Shown piece by piece: positions 9,331-17,613 of a stretch of DNA of 64,000 bases; the stretch's first letter is position 1; each line of letters begins with the position of its first letter. Under the pieces are notes generated by a model. The model searched no databases, was not told the DNA's origin, and saw nothing but the letters and a program-made list of their open reading frames with translations. Source of the DNA: Bacillus sp. RAR_GA_16 (GTDB lineage: Bacteria > Bacillota > Bacilli > Bacillales > Guptibacillaceae); contig NZ_JAIUKZ010000018.1 in NCBI RefSeq assembly GCF_020165985.1, positions 310,001 through 374,000 on the forward strand, read 5' to 3'. The position numbers were made by a program, and so were the translations under genes.

Positions 9331-10104
9331 ACGTTCTTTTAAATTTATAAGTGCTTTTTGCGCAGCCATTTGCTCAGCTTCTTTCTTTGAGCGTCCGACC
9401 CCAACACCAAGGTCATTGCCATTCAACATAACTTTCGACGAAAACTCTCGGTTATGTGCGGGTCCTTTTTCATCGGTAATGACATAATCAATGACTCCAA
9501 GGCTTTCACGCTGAATCACTTCCTGAAGCTGGCTTTTGTAATCCATCACATGAGAAAAAGCACCGGCATTAATTTTCGGATAAACAAACTTCTCAAGAAA
9601 TTCAAAGACGACTTCTAGACCACGATCAAGATATAAAGCACAGACGAATGATTCAAATACGTCCGCAAGAAGAGCTGGGCGCATTCTTCCACCTGTCATT
9701 TCTTCTCCCTTGCCTAGTAACACAAGATGCCCAAAATTCAGGTCGTTCGCAAATTGTACAAGTGATGGTTCGCATACAATTGCTGCTCTAAGCTTCGTTA
9801 ACTGTCCTTCACTCATATTTGGGTACTTCTCATATAAGTATCTTGATATTGTGAGTTCAAGTACGGCATCTCCAAGAAATTCGAGACGTTCATTATCCAT
9901 TTGCGGATGCAGTCGATGCTCATTCACATAGGATGAATGGGTAAAAGCTTGAAAAAGAAGCTGTTCATTTTCGAACGATACACCAATTTCCTCTTGAAAA
10001 GCAGTGAATTGCGATCTGATTGCCTCTCCAACCACGAGTTGTCGTGAATGCTTAGGTTTGAAACGTCTGGCTCTCGTTTTTGGTGAATGTTTTGATTTGG
10101 ACAT
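9313..10104 (-). CDS. rnc: Ribonuclease III
   Basis: RNase III cleaves double-stranded RNA, including the rRNA precursor and scRNA. The 263-aa protein has the RNase III domain with the signature [14 protein letters not shown] (about 65-78) and the metal-binding ADVFESFV, followed by a C-terminal double-stranded RNA-binding domain (about 185-260) with FSSKVMLNG and [14 protein letters not shown]. The ATG at 10104 follows GGAGGTATCT; a GTG four codons upstream overlaps that site. The N-terminal 30 residues are basic (KPKHSRQ), as in B. subtilis. A gap and the acpP terminator separate it from acpP. Confidence 0.97.
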   Translation of the reverse strand: MSKSKHSPKTRARRFKPKHSRQLVVGEAIRSQFTAFQEEIGVSFENEQLLFQAFTHSSYVNEHRLHPQMDNERLEFLGDAVLELTISRYLYEKYPNMSEGQLTKLRAAIVCEPSLVQFANDLNFGHLVLLGKGEEMTGGRMRPALLADVFESFVCALYLDRGLEVVFEFLEKFVYPKINAGAFSHVMDYKSQLQEVIQRESLGVIDYVITDEKGPAHNREFSSKVMLNGNDLGVGVGRSKKEAEQMAAQKALINLKERNEKES

Positions 10105-10161
10105 AGATACCTCCACGACTTATCACTTTCATCTTTGTACTCTGGAGCTTACATAACAGGA

Positions 10162-10187
10162 ATAAAACCCCGTCAAGCGGGGCTTAT
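10162..10187 (-). terminator. Terminator after acpP
   Basis: On the minus strand GCCCCG and CGGGGT pair around CTTGA and are followed by TTTATT. It ends the fapR-acpP lipid operon before rnc. Confidence 0.8.
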
Positions 10188-10213
10188 TCCATCACTTCAG
10201 GATCACCTGAAGA

Positions 10214-10447
10214 TTATTGATGGCTGTTTATGTAATCAATTACATCGCCAACTGTTACAATTTTCTCAGCATCTTCATCAGAAATTTCAAGATCAAACTC
10301 ATCTTCAAGTTCCATGACTAATTCCACTACATCAAGGGAATCGGCACCAAGGTCGTCTTTGAAAGAAGCTTCTGGTTTAATTTCAGATTCTTCAACTCCA
10401 AGACGATCAACGATAATCTTTGTTACACGCTCTAGTGTATCTGCCAT
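10214..10447 (-). CDS. acpP: Acyl carrier protein
   Basis: ACP carries growing fatty acyl chains on a 4'-phosphopantetheine arm. The 77-aa acidic protein (from MADTLERV) has the modification site [12 protein letters not shown] with the serine at about 37 and helix [10 protein letters not shown]. The ATG at 10447 has GGAGGTGAG upstream; a GTG three codons earlier lies within that site. It is the last gene of the fapR-plsX-fabD-fabG-acpP set and also has a strong candidate promoter of its own at 10470-10498, which fits the high demand for ACP. Confidence 0.98.
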   Translation of the reverse strand: MADTLERVTKIIVDRLGVEESEIKPEASFKDDLGADSLDVVELVMELEDEFDLEISDEDAEKIVTVGDVIDYINSHQ

Positions 10448-10469
10448 TAGACTCACCTCCCCTCAAGCT

Positions 10470-10498
10470 ATTATAGGATATATAAAACAAAAAAACTA
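10470..10498 (-). promoter_or_regulatory. Candidate acpP promoter
   Basis: A perfect TATAAT -10 (10470-10475) lies about 23 nt before the acpP start, in an AT-rich gap after fabG. The best -35 at 17 nt spacing is TAGTTT, which is weak, so the call rests on the -10 and position. Confidence 0.5.
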
Positions 10499-10514
10499 GA
10501 TGTTGATCAAAAAG

Positions 10515-11255
10515 TTACATGATCATTCCGCCATCAATATGAAGCGTTTGCCCCGTAATGTAATTCGCATCATCCGATACAAGGAACTTTGTTGCTTTAG
10601 CAATATCCTCAGCAGCTCCAAGTCTGCCTAACGGAATTTGGCCTTTCATTCCGCTTTTCACTTCATCAGACAGTTCATCTGTCATATCCGTTTCAATAAA
10701 TCCAGGAGCAAGAGCGTTCACAGTGATGTTACGACTAGCTAGTTCTTTCGCCGTCGTTTTTGTTAAACCGATGACGCCTGCTTTCGCCGCTACATAATTC
10801 GCTTGACCTGCATTCCCGGCTACACCTACGACAGACGCTACATTGACGATACGACCGTAGCGCTGTTTCATCATTTGACGAGTAACGGACTTCGTGCAGT
10901 TAAAAACACCTTTCAAGTTTGTATCGATAACAGAATCCCATTCTTCTTCCTTCATTCGCATAATCAAGTTATCACGCGTAATGCCGGCATTATTCACAAG
11001 CACTTCAAGACTCCCGAATGTAGACACAACTTCTTTGATCATGCCTTGAACTTCCTCCATGCTTGCTACATTAGCTTTAATCGCAATGGCATTACCGCCA
11101 CCTGCTTTAATTTCCTCAACTACGCTATTCGCTTTCGCTTCACTTCCTGCGTAGTTTACTGCCACGCTCATTCCCTCTTTCGCAAGTTCTAAGGCAATGG
11201 CACGTCCAATCCCACGAGAAGCTCCTGTTACTAGAGCTGTTTTATTTTCAGCCAT
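10515..11255 (-). CDS. fabG: 3-oxoacyl-[ACP] reductase FabG
   Basis: FabG reduces 3-ketoacyl-ACP to 3-hydroxyacyl-ACP with NADPH in each elongation cycle. The 246-aa protein is a classical short-chain dehydrogenase: TGASRGIG (about 10-17) binds the cofactor, NNAG is at about 88-91, and the catalytic Ser-Tyr-Lys are in VASVVG and YVAAK. The start follows TAGGAGAGG. It lies 3 nt after fabD within the FapR operon. All catalytic residues are present. Confidence 0.98.
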   Translation of the reverse strand: MAENKTALVTGASRGIGRAIALELAKEGMSVAVNYAGSEAKANSVVEEIKAGGGNAIAIKANVASMEEVQGMIKEVVSTFGSLEVLVNNAGITRDNLIMRMKEEEWDSVIDTNLKGVFNCTKSVTRQMMKQRYGRIVNVASVVGVAGNAGQANYVAAKAGVIGLTKTTAKELASRNITVNALAPGFIETDMTDELSDEVKSGMKGQIPLGRLGAAEDIAKATKFLVSDDANYITGQTLHIDGGMIM

Positions 11256-11258
11256 TGA

Positions 11259-12200
11259 TTATTCCTCTCCTAACTTTTCAATAAGTTGATCGAGCTGTTC
11301 TGGTGTTCCAACTGCATGAACAGAGGCACGGCGGTTCACTTTTTTCACGAGCCCTGAAAGCACATTACCCGGTCCAATTTCAATAAAGGTATCCACTCCA
11401 AGATCCATTAGCTTTCTCACTGTATCTTCCCAGAGAACAGGAGAATAAATTTGTTCTAATAGATGCTTCTGAATCTCTTCACCAGAAGTTGATGGTTCAG
11501 CTGTTACGTTCGCAATAACTGGAATCGTAGCATCTTTAATGTCAATCGCTTCTAGAATTGCTTCTAGTTGATCTGCCGCCGGCTTCATCAGACTGGAATG
11601 AAACGGTCCACTTACTTGAAGTGGAATTACCCGTCTAGCGCCATTTTCTTTTGCAACTTCTGACGCTTTTTCAACACCTGCTTTTGCACCGGATATTACG
11701 ATTTGTCCCGGACTATTCAAGTTTGCAAGTTGAACTGTCGCGGTGGAAGCCGAAACGTCATCAACTACTTTTTGCAACTCTTCTCGTTCCATCCCCATAA
11801 TCGCCGCCATAGCTCCTTCACCTGAAGGAACGGCTTCTTCCATGTATAGTCCACGGTTTCTTACTGCGAAAACCGCATCTGAAAACGAAAGCGCACCGGA
11901 AGCCACTAGGGCCGAATACTCTCCAAGACTATGACCTGCCGTATAGTCTGCTGTAATCCCCTTTTCACGGAGTGCTTCAAGAACGGCCACACTCGTTGTT
12001 ACGAGCGCAGGCTGTGCGTTTTCAGTTCGCGTTAACGTCTCAATTGGCCCGTTCATAATTAATTTCGTTAATTCAAAGTTAAGGCGGTTATCAGCCTCTG
12101 TAAACACATCTTTCGAAACCCCGTAAGCTTCCATAAATTCTTGTCCCATTCCAACCGCCTGTGAACCCTGTCCTGGAAATAGAAATGCTGTTTTACCCAT
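11259..12200 (-). CDS. fabD: Malonyl-CoA:ACP transacylase FabD
   Basis: FabD moves the malonyl group from CoA to ACP, supplying extender units for fatty acid synthesis. The 313-aa protein has the nucleophile motif GHSLGEYSAL (Ser about 92), the N-terminal FPGQGSQAVGMG and the catalytic histidine in VSGPFHSSLM (about 200). Its ATG overlaps the plsX stop by one base (TAATG) with AAGGAAGGAG upstream, which supports coupled translation in the lipid operon. Confidence 0.98.
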   Translation of the reverse strand: MGKTAFLFPGQGSQAVGMGQEFMEAYGVSKDVFTEADNRLNFELTKLIMNGPIETLTRTENAQPALVTTSVAVLEALREKGITADYTAGHSLGEYSALVASGALSFSDAVFAVRNRGLYMEEAVPSGEGAMAAIMGMEREELQKVVDDVSASTATVQLANLNSPGQIVISGAKAGVEKASEVAKENGARRVIPLQVSGPFHSSLMKPAADQLEAILEAIDIKDATIPVIANVTAEPSTSGEEIQKHLLEQIYSPVLWEDTVRKLMDLGVDTFIEIGPGNVLSGLVKKVNRRASVHAVGTPEQLDQLIEKLGEE

Positions 12201-13198
12201 TATTGATCTCCTTCCTTTTTAACAAGAGATGTTTGAATCGCGGATACGACATTACCACTTACCATCATTCGAGCTTGCTTGATTGCGCTAAATACTGCTC
12301 TTCCGTTTGAGGAGCCGTGTGCTTTAATAACAGGAGCATTTAGGCCAAACAACCCTGCGCCACCATATTCAGAATAATCCAGCTTTGTGGATAAGTTTTT
12401 AAGCTTAGGCTTCAAAACACCCGCAGCGACTTTACTAGTAAACGAGCTTGTGAGCTCTTCCTTTAGCATTTTAAACATCGTTAAGGCGGTACCTTCAATA
12501 GTTTTTAGAACTAAATTCCCAGAAAAACCATCGCACACGACTACATCCGCTTCGTTACCAAGGATATCTCTTGACTCCACATTACCTACAAAGTTCAAGC
12601 CGCTGTCTTGCAAGAGAGTAAAAGCTTGTTTGCTTAATTCGTTTCCTTTTCCTTCTTCTGTGCCGATATTCAATAAACCAACGCGAGGATTACTAATACC
12701 ACGCACTTTCTCCGCATAAACAGAGCCCATATGAGCATATTGAAGGAGATGTTCTGGTTTAGCATCCATATTGGCACCGACATCGAGTAGGACAAATCCA
12801 GCTTCATCTATTGTTGGAAGTGTAGGCGCTAATCCAGGACGATCAATTCCTTTAATACGTCCAACGTAAAGTAAGCCCGCGGCCATAAGCGCGCCGGTGT
12901 TTCCAGCAGATATCGCAGCATCTGCACGTCCTTCTTTCACTTCATTCACTGCCAAAACCATTGAAGCATTCTTCTTACGTCGAACAGCTTTCACTGGCTG
13001 ATCCTCTGAGGAGATATATTCCTCTGTATGTAAAACCGTTACCCGATCTTTGTTTCCTTTTAAAAGCGGATTGATCTTTTCTTCATCACCAATAATGGTA
13101 ACCGATAAATCATTGAATGCTTCAATCGCTTCATATACACCTTCTATTATCGCATCGGGGGCATTGTCTCCACCCATTGCGTCAATTGCAAGTCTCAT
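12200..13198 (-). CDS. plsX: Phosphate acyltransferase PlsX
   Basis: PlsX converts acyl-ACP to acyl-phosphate, the donor that PlsY uses to make lysophosphatidate, and so links fatty acid to phospholipid synthesis. It is 332 aa from the ATG at 13198 ([14 protein letters not shown]), the usual N-terminus. A TTG two codons upstream is closer to ideal distance from the GAAGGGAAG site, so the start is slightly uncertain. Further family blocks are [13 protein letters not shown] and [11 protein letters not shown]. The stop overlaps fabD by one base. It follows fapR by 17 nt and is expected to be FapR-controlled. Confidence 0.96.
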   Translation of the reverse strand: MRLAIDAMGGDNAPDAIIEGVYEAIEAFNDLSVTIIGDEEKINPLLKGNKDRVTVLHTEEYISSEDQPVKAVRRKKNASMVLAVNEVKEGRADAAISAGNTGALMAAGLLYVGRIKGIDRPGLAPTLPTIDEAGFVLLDVGANMDAKPEHLLQYAHMGSVYAEKVRGISNPRVGLLNIGTEEGKGNELSKQAFTLLQDSGLNFVGNVESRDILGNEADVVVCDGFSGNLVLKTIEGTALTMFKMLKEELTSSFTSKVAAGVLKPKLKNLSTKLDYSEYGGAGLFGLNAPVIKAHGSSNGRAVFSAIKQARMMVSGNVVSAIQTSLVKKEGDQ

Positions 13199-13215
13199 TT
13201 TCAAACAACTTCCCT

Positions 13216-13773
13216 TCAGGATTTAGTCGAGCGATACATCACAAATTCTCCAGAAAACACATTCTCATTCTGAACATAGCTATTCACTTCGACCGTCGTT
13301 CTATCTTTTCGTTGATCTGTTACCACAGCTTTTGCTACGACTCGTTCGCCTTCTTTCACCTGACTAGAAAAACGAATGTTTGCTTTTGCTGTCAAAGCGA
13401 GCTCATCATTAATAATCGCTACCGCAAGTGAATTCGCCTGGGCAAAAAGATGGTGCCCCCTTGCGATCTTGTTTCGAGAAAAAACGTGTTCTGGCCGAAT
13501 ATCAAGGATTGAGATGGCACTTTCATCAAGCTGGAGATCAATGATTTGGCCGATAACTTCATCAATTGGGAGAGCTTTCACCTCATCAAGCTGTTGTTGA
13601 GCCACATACTTAATTCTTTCTCTCAGTTCCGGAATGGAAAGTTCTAACCGGTCAAGTCTGATGGTTTGTATGCTTACGCTAAATTTTTCAGCTAGCTCTT
13701 CATCTGTTATAAAAGGGGTGATCTCAATCGTTTCCTTTAGCTGAGTCTGCCGATCTTTCTTACTCCTTTTCAT
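13216..13773 (-). CDS. fapR: Fatty acid biosynthesis repressor FapR
   Basis: FapR represses lipid synthesis genes and is released by malonyl-CoA. The 185-aa protein has an N-terminal DeoR-like helix-turn-helix ([20 protein letters not shown], about 24-43), a linker helix, and a C-terminal hotdog domain (about 75-185) that binds malonyl-CoA ([20 protein letters not shown]). It is the first gene of fapR-plsX-fabD-fabG-acpP. The promoter and a FapR-type operator lie upstream at 13844-13894, which fits autorepression. The ribosome binding site is weak (AGGCGG). Confidence 0.96.
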   Translation of the reverse strand: MKRSKKDRQTQLKETIEITPFITDEELAEKFSVSIQTIRLDRLELSIPELRERIKYVAQQQLDEVKALPIDEVIGQIIDLQLDESAISILDIRPEHVFSRNKIARGHHLFAQANSLAVAIINDELALTAKANIRFSSQVKEGERVVAKAVVTDQRKDRTTVEVNSYVQNENVFSGEFVMYRSTKS

Positions 13774-13810
13774 CTACTACCGCCGCCTATCTAGCATTAA
13801 TAAACGGATA

Positions 13811-13834
13811 AAAGAGGATCACGTGATCCTCTTT
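13811..13834 (-). other. Palindromic hairpin in the fapR leader
   Basis: AAAGAGGATC and its exact complement flank ACGT, followed on the minus strand by TTATCC, so a run of five T in all. It lies downstream of the fapR promoter and operator but upstream of the fapR start. It could be a weak terminator for recG read-through or an attenuator in the fapR leader. Confidence 0.6.
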
Positions 13835-13843
13835 ATCTCAGTC

Positions 13844-13860
13844 TTATGACTAGGTCCTAA
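13844..13860 (-). promoter_or_regulatory. FapR-type operator
   Basis: TTAGGACCTAGTCATAA on the minus strand resembles the TTAGTACCTAGTCTTAA-type box recognised by FapR in B. subtilis. It begins 5 nt after the -10 hexamer, so bound repressor would cover the transcription start. Confidence 0.75.
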
Positions 13861-13865
13861 AAGGT

Positions 13866-13894
13866 AGTATATACTGTGAGGTATGATTATGCAA
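13866..13894 (-). promoter_or_regulatory. Sigma-A promoter of the fapR operon
   Basis: TTGCAT and TATACT are 17 nt apart on the minus strand, immediately after the recG stop codon. The FapR-type operator follows directly downstream. Confidence 0.75.
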
Positions 13895-13895
13895 G

Positions 13896-15926
13896 TTAAT
13901 CCAGCTTTTCTCCACTTAAAACGCCTTGCTCAGTGAGGTAGTCTCGTAAACTACGATACGTTTCACCTTCCCAGAAAGCGGTGGAGTCAACAAGAGCGGC
14001 GGCATCATTTCGTGCCACTTCAAGCACGCGATAATCGTGAACTAAATCGGCTACTTTAAACTCTGGGAGGCCACTTTGCTTTCGTCCAAAAAAGTCTCCT
14101 GGACCACGTAATTCCAAATCACGCTGTGAAAGAACGAAGCCATCGTTTGATTCCGTCATGATTTGCATTCTTTCTTTTCCAACTTCGGACTTTGGATCTG
14201 CAAGTAACACACAATAAGATTGATCGCTTCCTCGACCAACGCGCCCTCTCAGCTGATGGAGCTGCGCTAGTCCAAATCGTTCTGCATCATAAATCACCAT
14301 AATCGTCGCATTTGGTACGTTTACCCCTACTTCAACAACCGTAGTGGATACGAGCAGCTGGACATCATTTGTACTAAACTCCTCCATCACTTCTTCTTTT
14401 TCATCTGAACTTAGTCTGCCATGCATTAACCCCACTTGATAACCAGGAAGAGCCGTTTGCATTTGAAAATGGACGTCGATCGCATTTTGCACATCAAGCT
14501 TTTCTGACTCTTCAATAAGGGGACAAATGACGTACCCCTGTCTTCCCTGATCCAGTTCTTTTTTCACAAAATCAATGACACGAGTCAGCATGTCCGGCTT
14601 TGCCCAATAGGTTTCGATCGGTTTACGTCCCGCAGGCATTTCATCGATCGTTGACACATCCATGTCGCCAAACACGGAAATGGCGAGCGTTCTAGGAATA
14701 GGCGTTGCCGTCATATACAGAACGTCAGGGCTTAGTCCCTTTTCTCTTAACACCCTTCGCTGATTTACTCCAAACCTGTGCTGTTCATCTGTAATCACGA
14801 GCCCAAGATTTTGGAAGGCTACTTCATCCTGAATCAGCGCATGCGTACCGATCAGGAGATCTACTTCTCCACTCGCAAGACGTTCTAAGATTTCGCGACG
14901 CTTCTTTCCTTTTACCGATCCTGTTAACAGTTCTACATTCAATCTTCCACCAAGAAGCTCCTGAAAAGATTCAAAATGCTGTTCAGCTAAAATTTCCGTC
15001 GGTACCATTAATGCCCCTTGATGTCCTGCGAGGTAAGAAGCATATAAACCAATGGCAGCCACCACCGTTTTACCAGAACCAACATCGCCTTGAAGCAAAC
15101 GGTTCATGCGATACGAACTCTCCATATCTTTCACTATTTCTCCAACGACACGATTTTGAGCTCCTGTTAGTGGGAAAGGAAGAGATTGTACAAACTCTTC
15201 TAACTTTTCTTTTTCAAATACTTGCGAAGCGCCTTTTGTGCTTTCTCGCTCTCTTTTTCTAAACACTTGCATCTTCAGCTGAAATTGAAGGAGTTCCTCA
15301 TAGACAAATCGACGCCTCGCCTGCTTAAGCCCATCATGTGAAGGAGGAGCATGCATCATCATTACCGCTTCTTTTCTCGGCATCAGCTTATACCTCTCAA
15401 GCATTTGTGGCGGAAGGTTTTCTTCAATTTGATTTCCAAATTGATTCAATGCGAGCTGAATATAGCGCTTCATCGCTTTCACCGTGACATCGCCACCAAC
15501 ATGGTAGATCGGTTCAATCGTACCGTCCGGGTTATGACTTGAGAACGTAATTTCGTTTGCTGAGAGCGTCATTTTATGCTGATCCCATTTTCCTGTTACC
15601 GTAACGATTTGTCCTAGAGTAAACTGTTTTTTTAGGAAAGCACGATTAAAAAAAACGGCTGTTATGAGGAATTTTCCTACTAACAGCCTTACGGACAATC
15701 GTGATTTTTTCTTTCCATAAAAGCGGACTATCGGTTCGCTATGAACTTTACCTTCAAGGGTTGCTCGTTCTTCGTGCTTTACTTCAGCAAGATCTTTGAG
15801 TTCATAATCTTCATAACGAAACGGGAAATATTCAATTAAATCTTGTATTTTATGAATTCCTATCGATGAAAGAGATGCCGCTTTCTCATCACCAATCCCT
15901 TTTATTTTTGTAATCTGATCGTCCAT
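13896..15926 (-). CDS. recG: ATP-dependent DNA helicase RecG
   Basis: RecG remodels stalled replication forks and branch-migrates Holliday junctions. The 676-aa protein (B. subtilis: 682) has the N-terminal wedge/OB region (1-200), then helicase motifs GDVGSGKTVVAA (Walker A), DEQHRFGV (motif II, DEQH), TATPIPRTLA, and the C-terminal helicase lobe with HQLRGRVGRG. It starts 10 nt after sdaAA. No disruption is seen. The stop codon is two bases from the -35 of the fapR promoter. Confidence 0.97.
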   Translation of the reverse strand: MDDQITKIKGIGDEKAASLSSIGIHKIQDLIEYFPFRYEDYELKDLAEVKHEERATLEGKVHSEPIVRFYGKKKSRLSVRLLVGKFLITAVFFNRAFLKKQFTLGQIVTVTGKWDQHKMTLSANEITFSSHNPDGTIEPIYHVGGDVTVKAMKRYIQLALNQFGNQIEENLPPQMLERYKLMPRKEAVMMMHAPPSHDGLKQARRRFVYEELLQFQLKMQVFRKRERESTKGASQVFEKEKLEEFVQSLPFPLTGAQNRVVGEIVKDMESSYRMNRLLQGDVGSGKTVVAAIGLYASYLAGHQGALMVPTEILAEQHFESFQELLGGRLNVELLTGSVKGKKRREILERLASGEVDLLIGTHALIQDEVAFQNLGLVITDEQHRFGVNQRRVLREKGLSPDVLYMTATPIPRTLAISVFGDMDVSTIDEMPAGRKPIETYWAKPDMLTRVIDFVKKELDQGRQGYVICPLIEESEKLDVQNAIDVHFQMQTALPGYQVGLMHGRLSSDEKEEVMEEFSTNDVQLLVSTTVVEVGVNVPNATIMVIYDAERFGLAQLHQLRGRVGRGSDQSYCVLLADPKSEVGKERMQIMTESNDGFVLSQRDLELRGPGDFFGRKQSGLPEFKVADLVHDYRVLEVARNDAAALVDSTAFWEGETYRSLRDYLTEQGVLSGEKLD

Positions 15927-15936
15927 TCATCTTCAC

Positions 15937-16824
15937 TCATTTCCTATCAAGGGATACTCCAAAAATTTTCGCTTCGAGCTCACGTCCTGTTGGGGTTGCT
16001 GCAAGTCCGCCTTGCGCTGTTTCTCGAAGGGCTGATGGCATGGTTTGGCCAATTTTGTACATCGCATCGATGACTTCATCACAAGGGATACGACTTGTAA
16101 TGCTAGCTAAAGACATATCTGCTGCAACTAATGCGTTAGAGGCACCCATTGCATTACGTTTAACGCAAGGCACTTCTACAAGTCCTGCTACAGGGTCACA
16201 CACGAGACCAAGCATGTTCTTAAGTGCAATCGCAAACGCATGAGAAGACTGTTCGGGCGTTCCGCCCATCAACTCCACAATCGCTGCTGCTGCCATTCCC
16301 GTTGCAGAACCGACTTCAGCCTGACAGCCTCCAGCAGCACCTGAGATTGAAGCATTATTTGCTACCACAAACCCAAATGCACCAGAAGTAAAGAGGTATC
16401 TTACCATTTGCTCTTCCGTAGGGTTTACTTTCTCACGTATCGCAAAAAGCGTTCCAGGTACAACCCCAGCTGACCCTGCTGTTGGGGTTGCGCAGATCGT
16501 TCCCATCGCTGCGTTCACTTCATTTGTTGCGATCGCTTTACTCACCGCATCTAACATCGTATGACCTGATAATGAGTTTCCAGTTTTCATGTAGTTTTGA
16601 AGAAGGACGGCATCGCCACCGGTTAACCCAGAATGAGAGCGAACGTCTTCAGTAATTCCCCGTTCAACCGCCTGCTCCATAACCACAAGGTTGTTTTTCA
16701 TTTGATTGTAAACTTCTTCACGGGTAGAGCCTCTGAAATCCATTTCCTGCTCAATCATAATTTCTGAAATTGGCTTATTTTTCGATTGTGCTAGTTCTAC
16801 TAATTCTGCTACGTTGCGAAACAT
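15937..16824 (-). CDS. sdaAA: L-serine dehydratase, alpha subunit
   Basis: With SdaAB this forms the oxygen-sensitive [4Fe-4S] L-serine dehydratase that converts serine to pyruvate and ammonia. The 295-aa product from the ATG at 16824 (MFRNVAELVELAQ) is chosen because AGGAGG lies 7 nt before it, while the ATG two codons upstream is only 1 nt from that site. The cluster-binding cysteines appear in CATPTAGSAG, CQAEVGSATG and CDPVAGLVEVPC. It follows sdaAB by 20 nt, as in B. subtilis. Confidence 0.96.
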   Translation of the reverse strand: MFRNVAELVELAQSKNKPISEIMIEQEMDFRGSTREEVYNQMKNNLVVMEQAVERGITEDVRSHSGLTGGDAVLLQNYMKTGNSLSGHTMLDAVSKAIATNEVNAAMGTICATPTAGSAGVVPGTLFAIREKVNPTEEQMVRYLFTSGAFGFVVANNASISGAAGGCQAEVGSATGMAAAAIVELMGGTPEQSSHAFAIALKNMLGLVCDPVAGLVEVPCVKRNAMGASNALVAADMSLASITSRIPCDEVIDAMYKIGQTMPSALRETAQGGLAATPTGRELEAKIFGVSLDRK

Positions 16825-16844
16825 ACCCATTCCTCCTCTATGCC

Positions 16845-17507
16845 TTAGTCGCTAATTTTTGCGACTTGAATAATATTTGGTAACGACTCCACTTCGTCTA
16901 ACACAACTTGTGGAATGTTCTGATCAACTTCAATTGTCATTAGCGCTTCTTTCCCTTTTTCTTTACGTGATACATTCATGTGGCCAATGTTTATTTCATG
17001 TTTAGCTAACGTATTCGATACGCCTGCAATGGCTCCAAACCGGTCATTATGAACGACGAGTATGGCTGGACTATTCCCAGAAAGGCCTAGTGCAAATCCA
17101 TTCAGCTCAATGACCTCTATTTTACCTCCACCGATCGAAATGCCAACGAGCTCAAGTTCCCCCTTCTCATCGGAGAGGTGAATTCGTGCTGTATTCGGGT
17201 GATCGGTAATGGCATCTTCCTCTATAAAACGAACTTTGATTTTCTTTTCTTTCGCGATTGTAAGCGCATTCACGATTCTCTCATCATAAGTATCGAAATC
17301 GAGCACTCCACCAATTAGTGCTACGTCTGTACCATGACCTTTATAAGTCCTAGCAAAGGATCCGTATAGGGAAACTGTGATTGCCTTAGGCTCACGGCCA
17401 AACAAGTGTCTTGCCACACGACCAATTCTAGCGGCTCCAGCCGTATGGGAGCTTGATGGCCCAATCATTACAGGACCAATAATATCAAATACACTGCGAA
17501 ACTTCAC
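16845..17507 (-). CDS. sdaAB: L-serine dehydratase, beta subunit
   Basis: The beta chain of the two-subunit L-serine dehydratase. The 220-aa protein begins with the family segment FDIIGPVMIGPSSSHTAGAA and ends with an ACT domain (about 147-220, AILVVHNDRFGAIAGVSNTL) that likely senses serine or stabilises the pair. The start is a GTG at 17507 with AGGTGG upstream; no ATG gives a better start. It precedes sdaAA in the same direction, and the yloV terminator separates it from the genes upstream. Confidence 0.95.
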   Translation of the reverse strand: MKFRSVFDIIGPVMIGPSSSHTAGAARIGRVARHLFGREPKAITVSLYGSFARTYKGHGTDVALIGGVLDFDTYDERIVNALTIAKEKKIKVRFIEEDAITDHPNTARIHLSDEKGELELVGISIGGGKIEVIELNGFALGLSGNSPAILVVHNDRFGAIAGVSNTLAKHEINIGHMNVSRKEKGKEALMTIEVDQNIPQVVLDEVESLPNIIQVAKISD

Positions 17508-17556
17508 GTTGCTGCCACCTCTCTGCTTGCTTTATTTAACAAAAGGAGTTCTATAC

Positions 17557-17595
17557 AGAAAAAGAAAACCTGGCTAATGCCACGTTTCTTTTTCC
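17557..17595 (-). terminator. Terminator after yloV
   Basis: On the minus strand GTGGC and GCCAG(G) pair around ATTA, with flanking A-rich and T-rich arms (AAAAAGAAA / TTTTCTTTTT) that extend the stem. It closes the yloU-yloV unit before sdaAB. Confidence 0.8.
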
Positions 17596-17613
17596 GCAAC
17601 TATTTCATCATTT

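Noticed and set aside
10803-11192. 129-aa plus-strand open frame
   Set aside because: It is antisense inside fabG, has no ribosome binding site or family sequence, and the minus-strand gene is clearly real.
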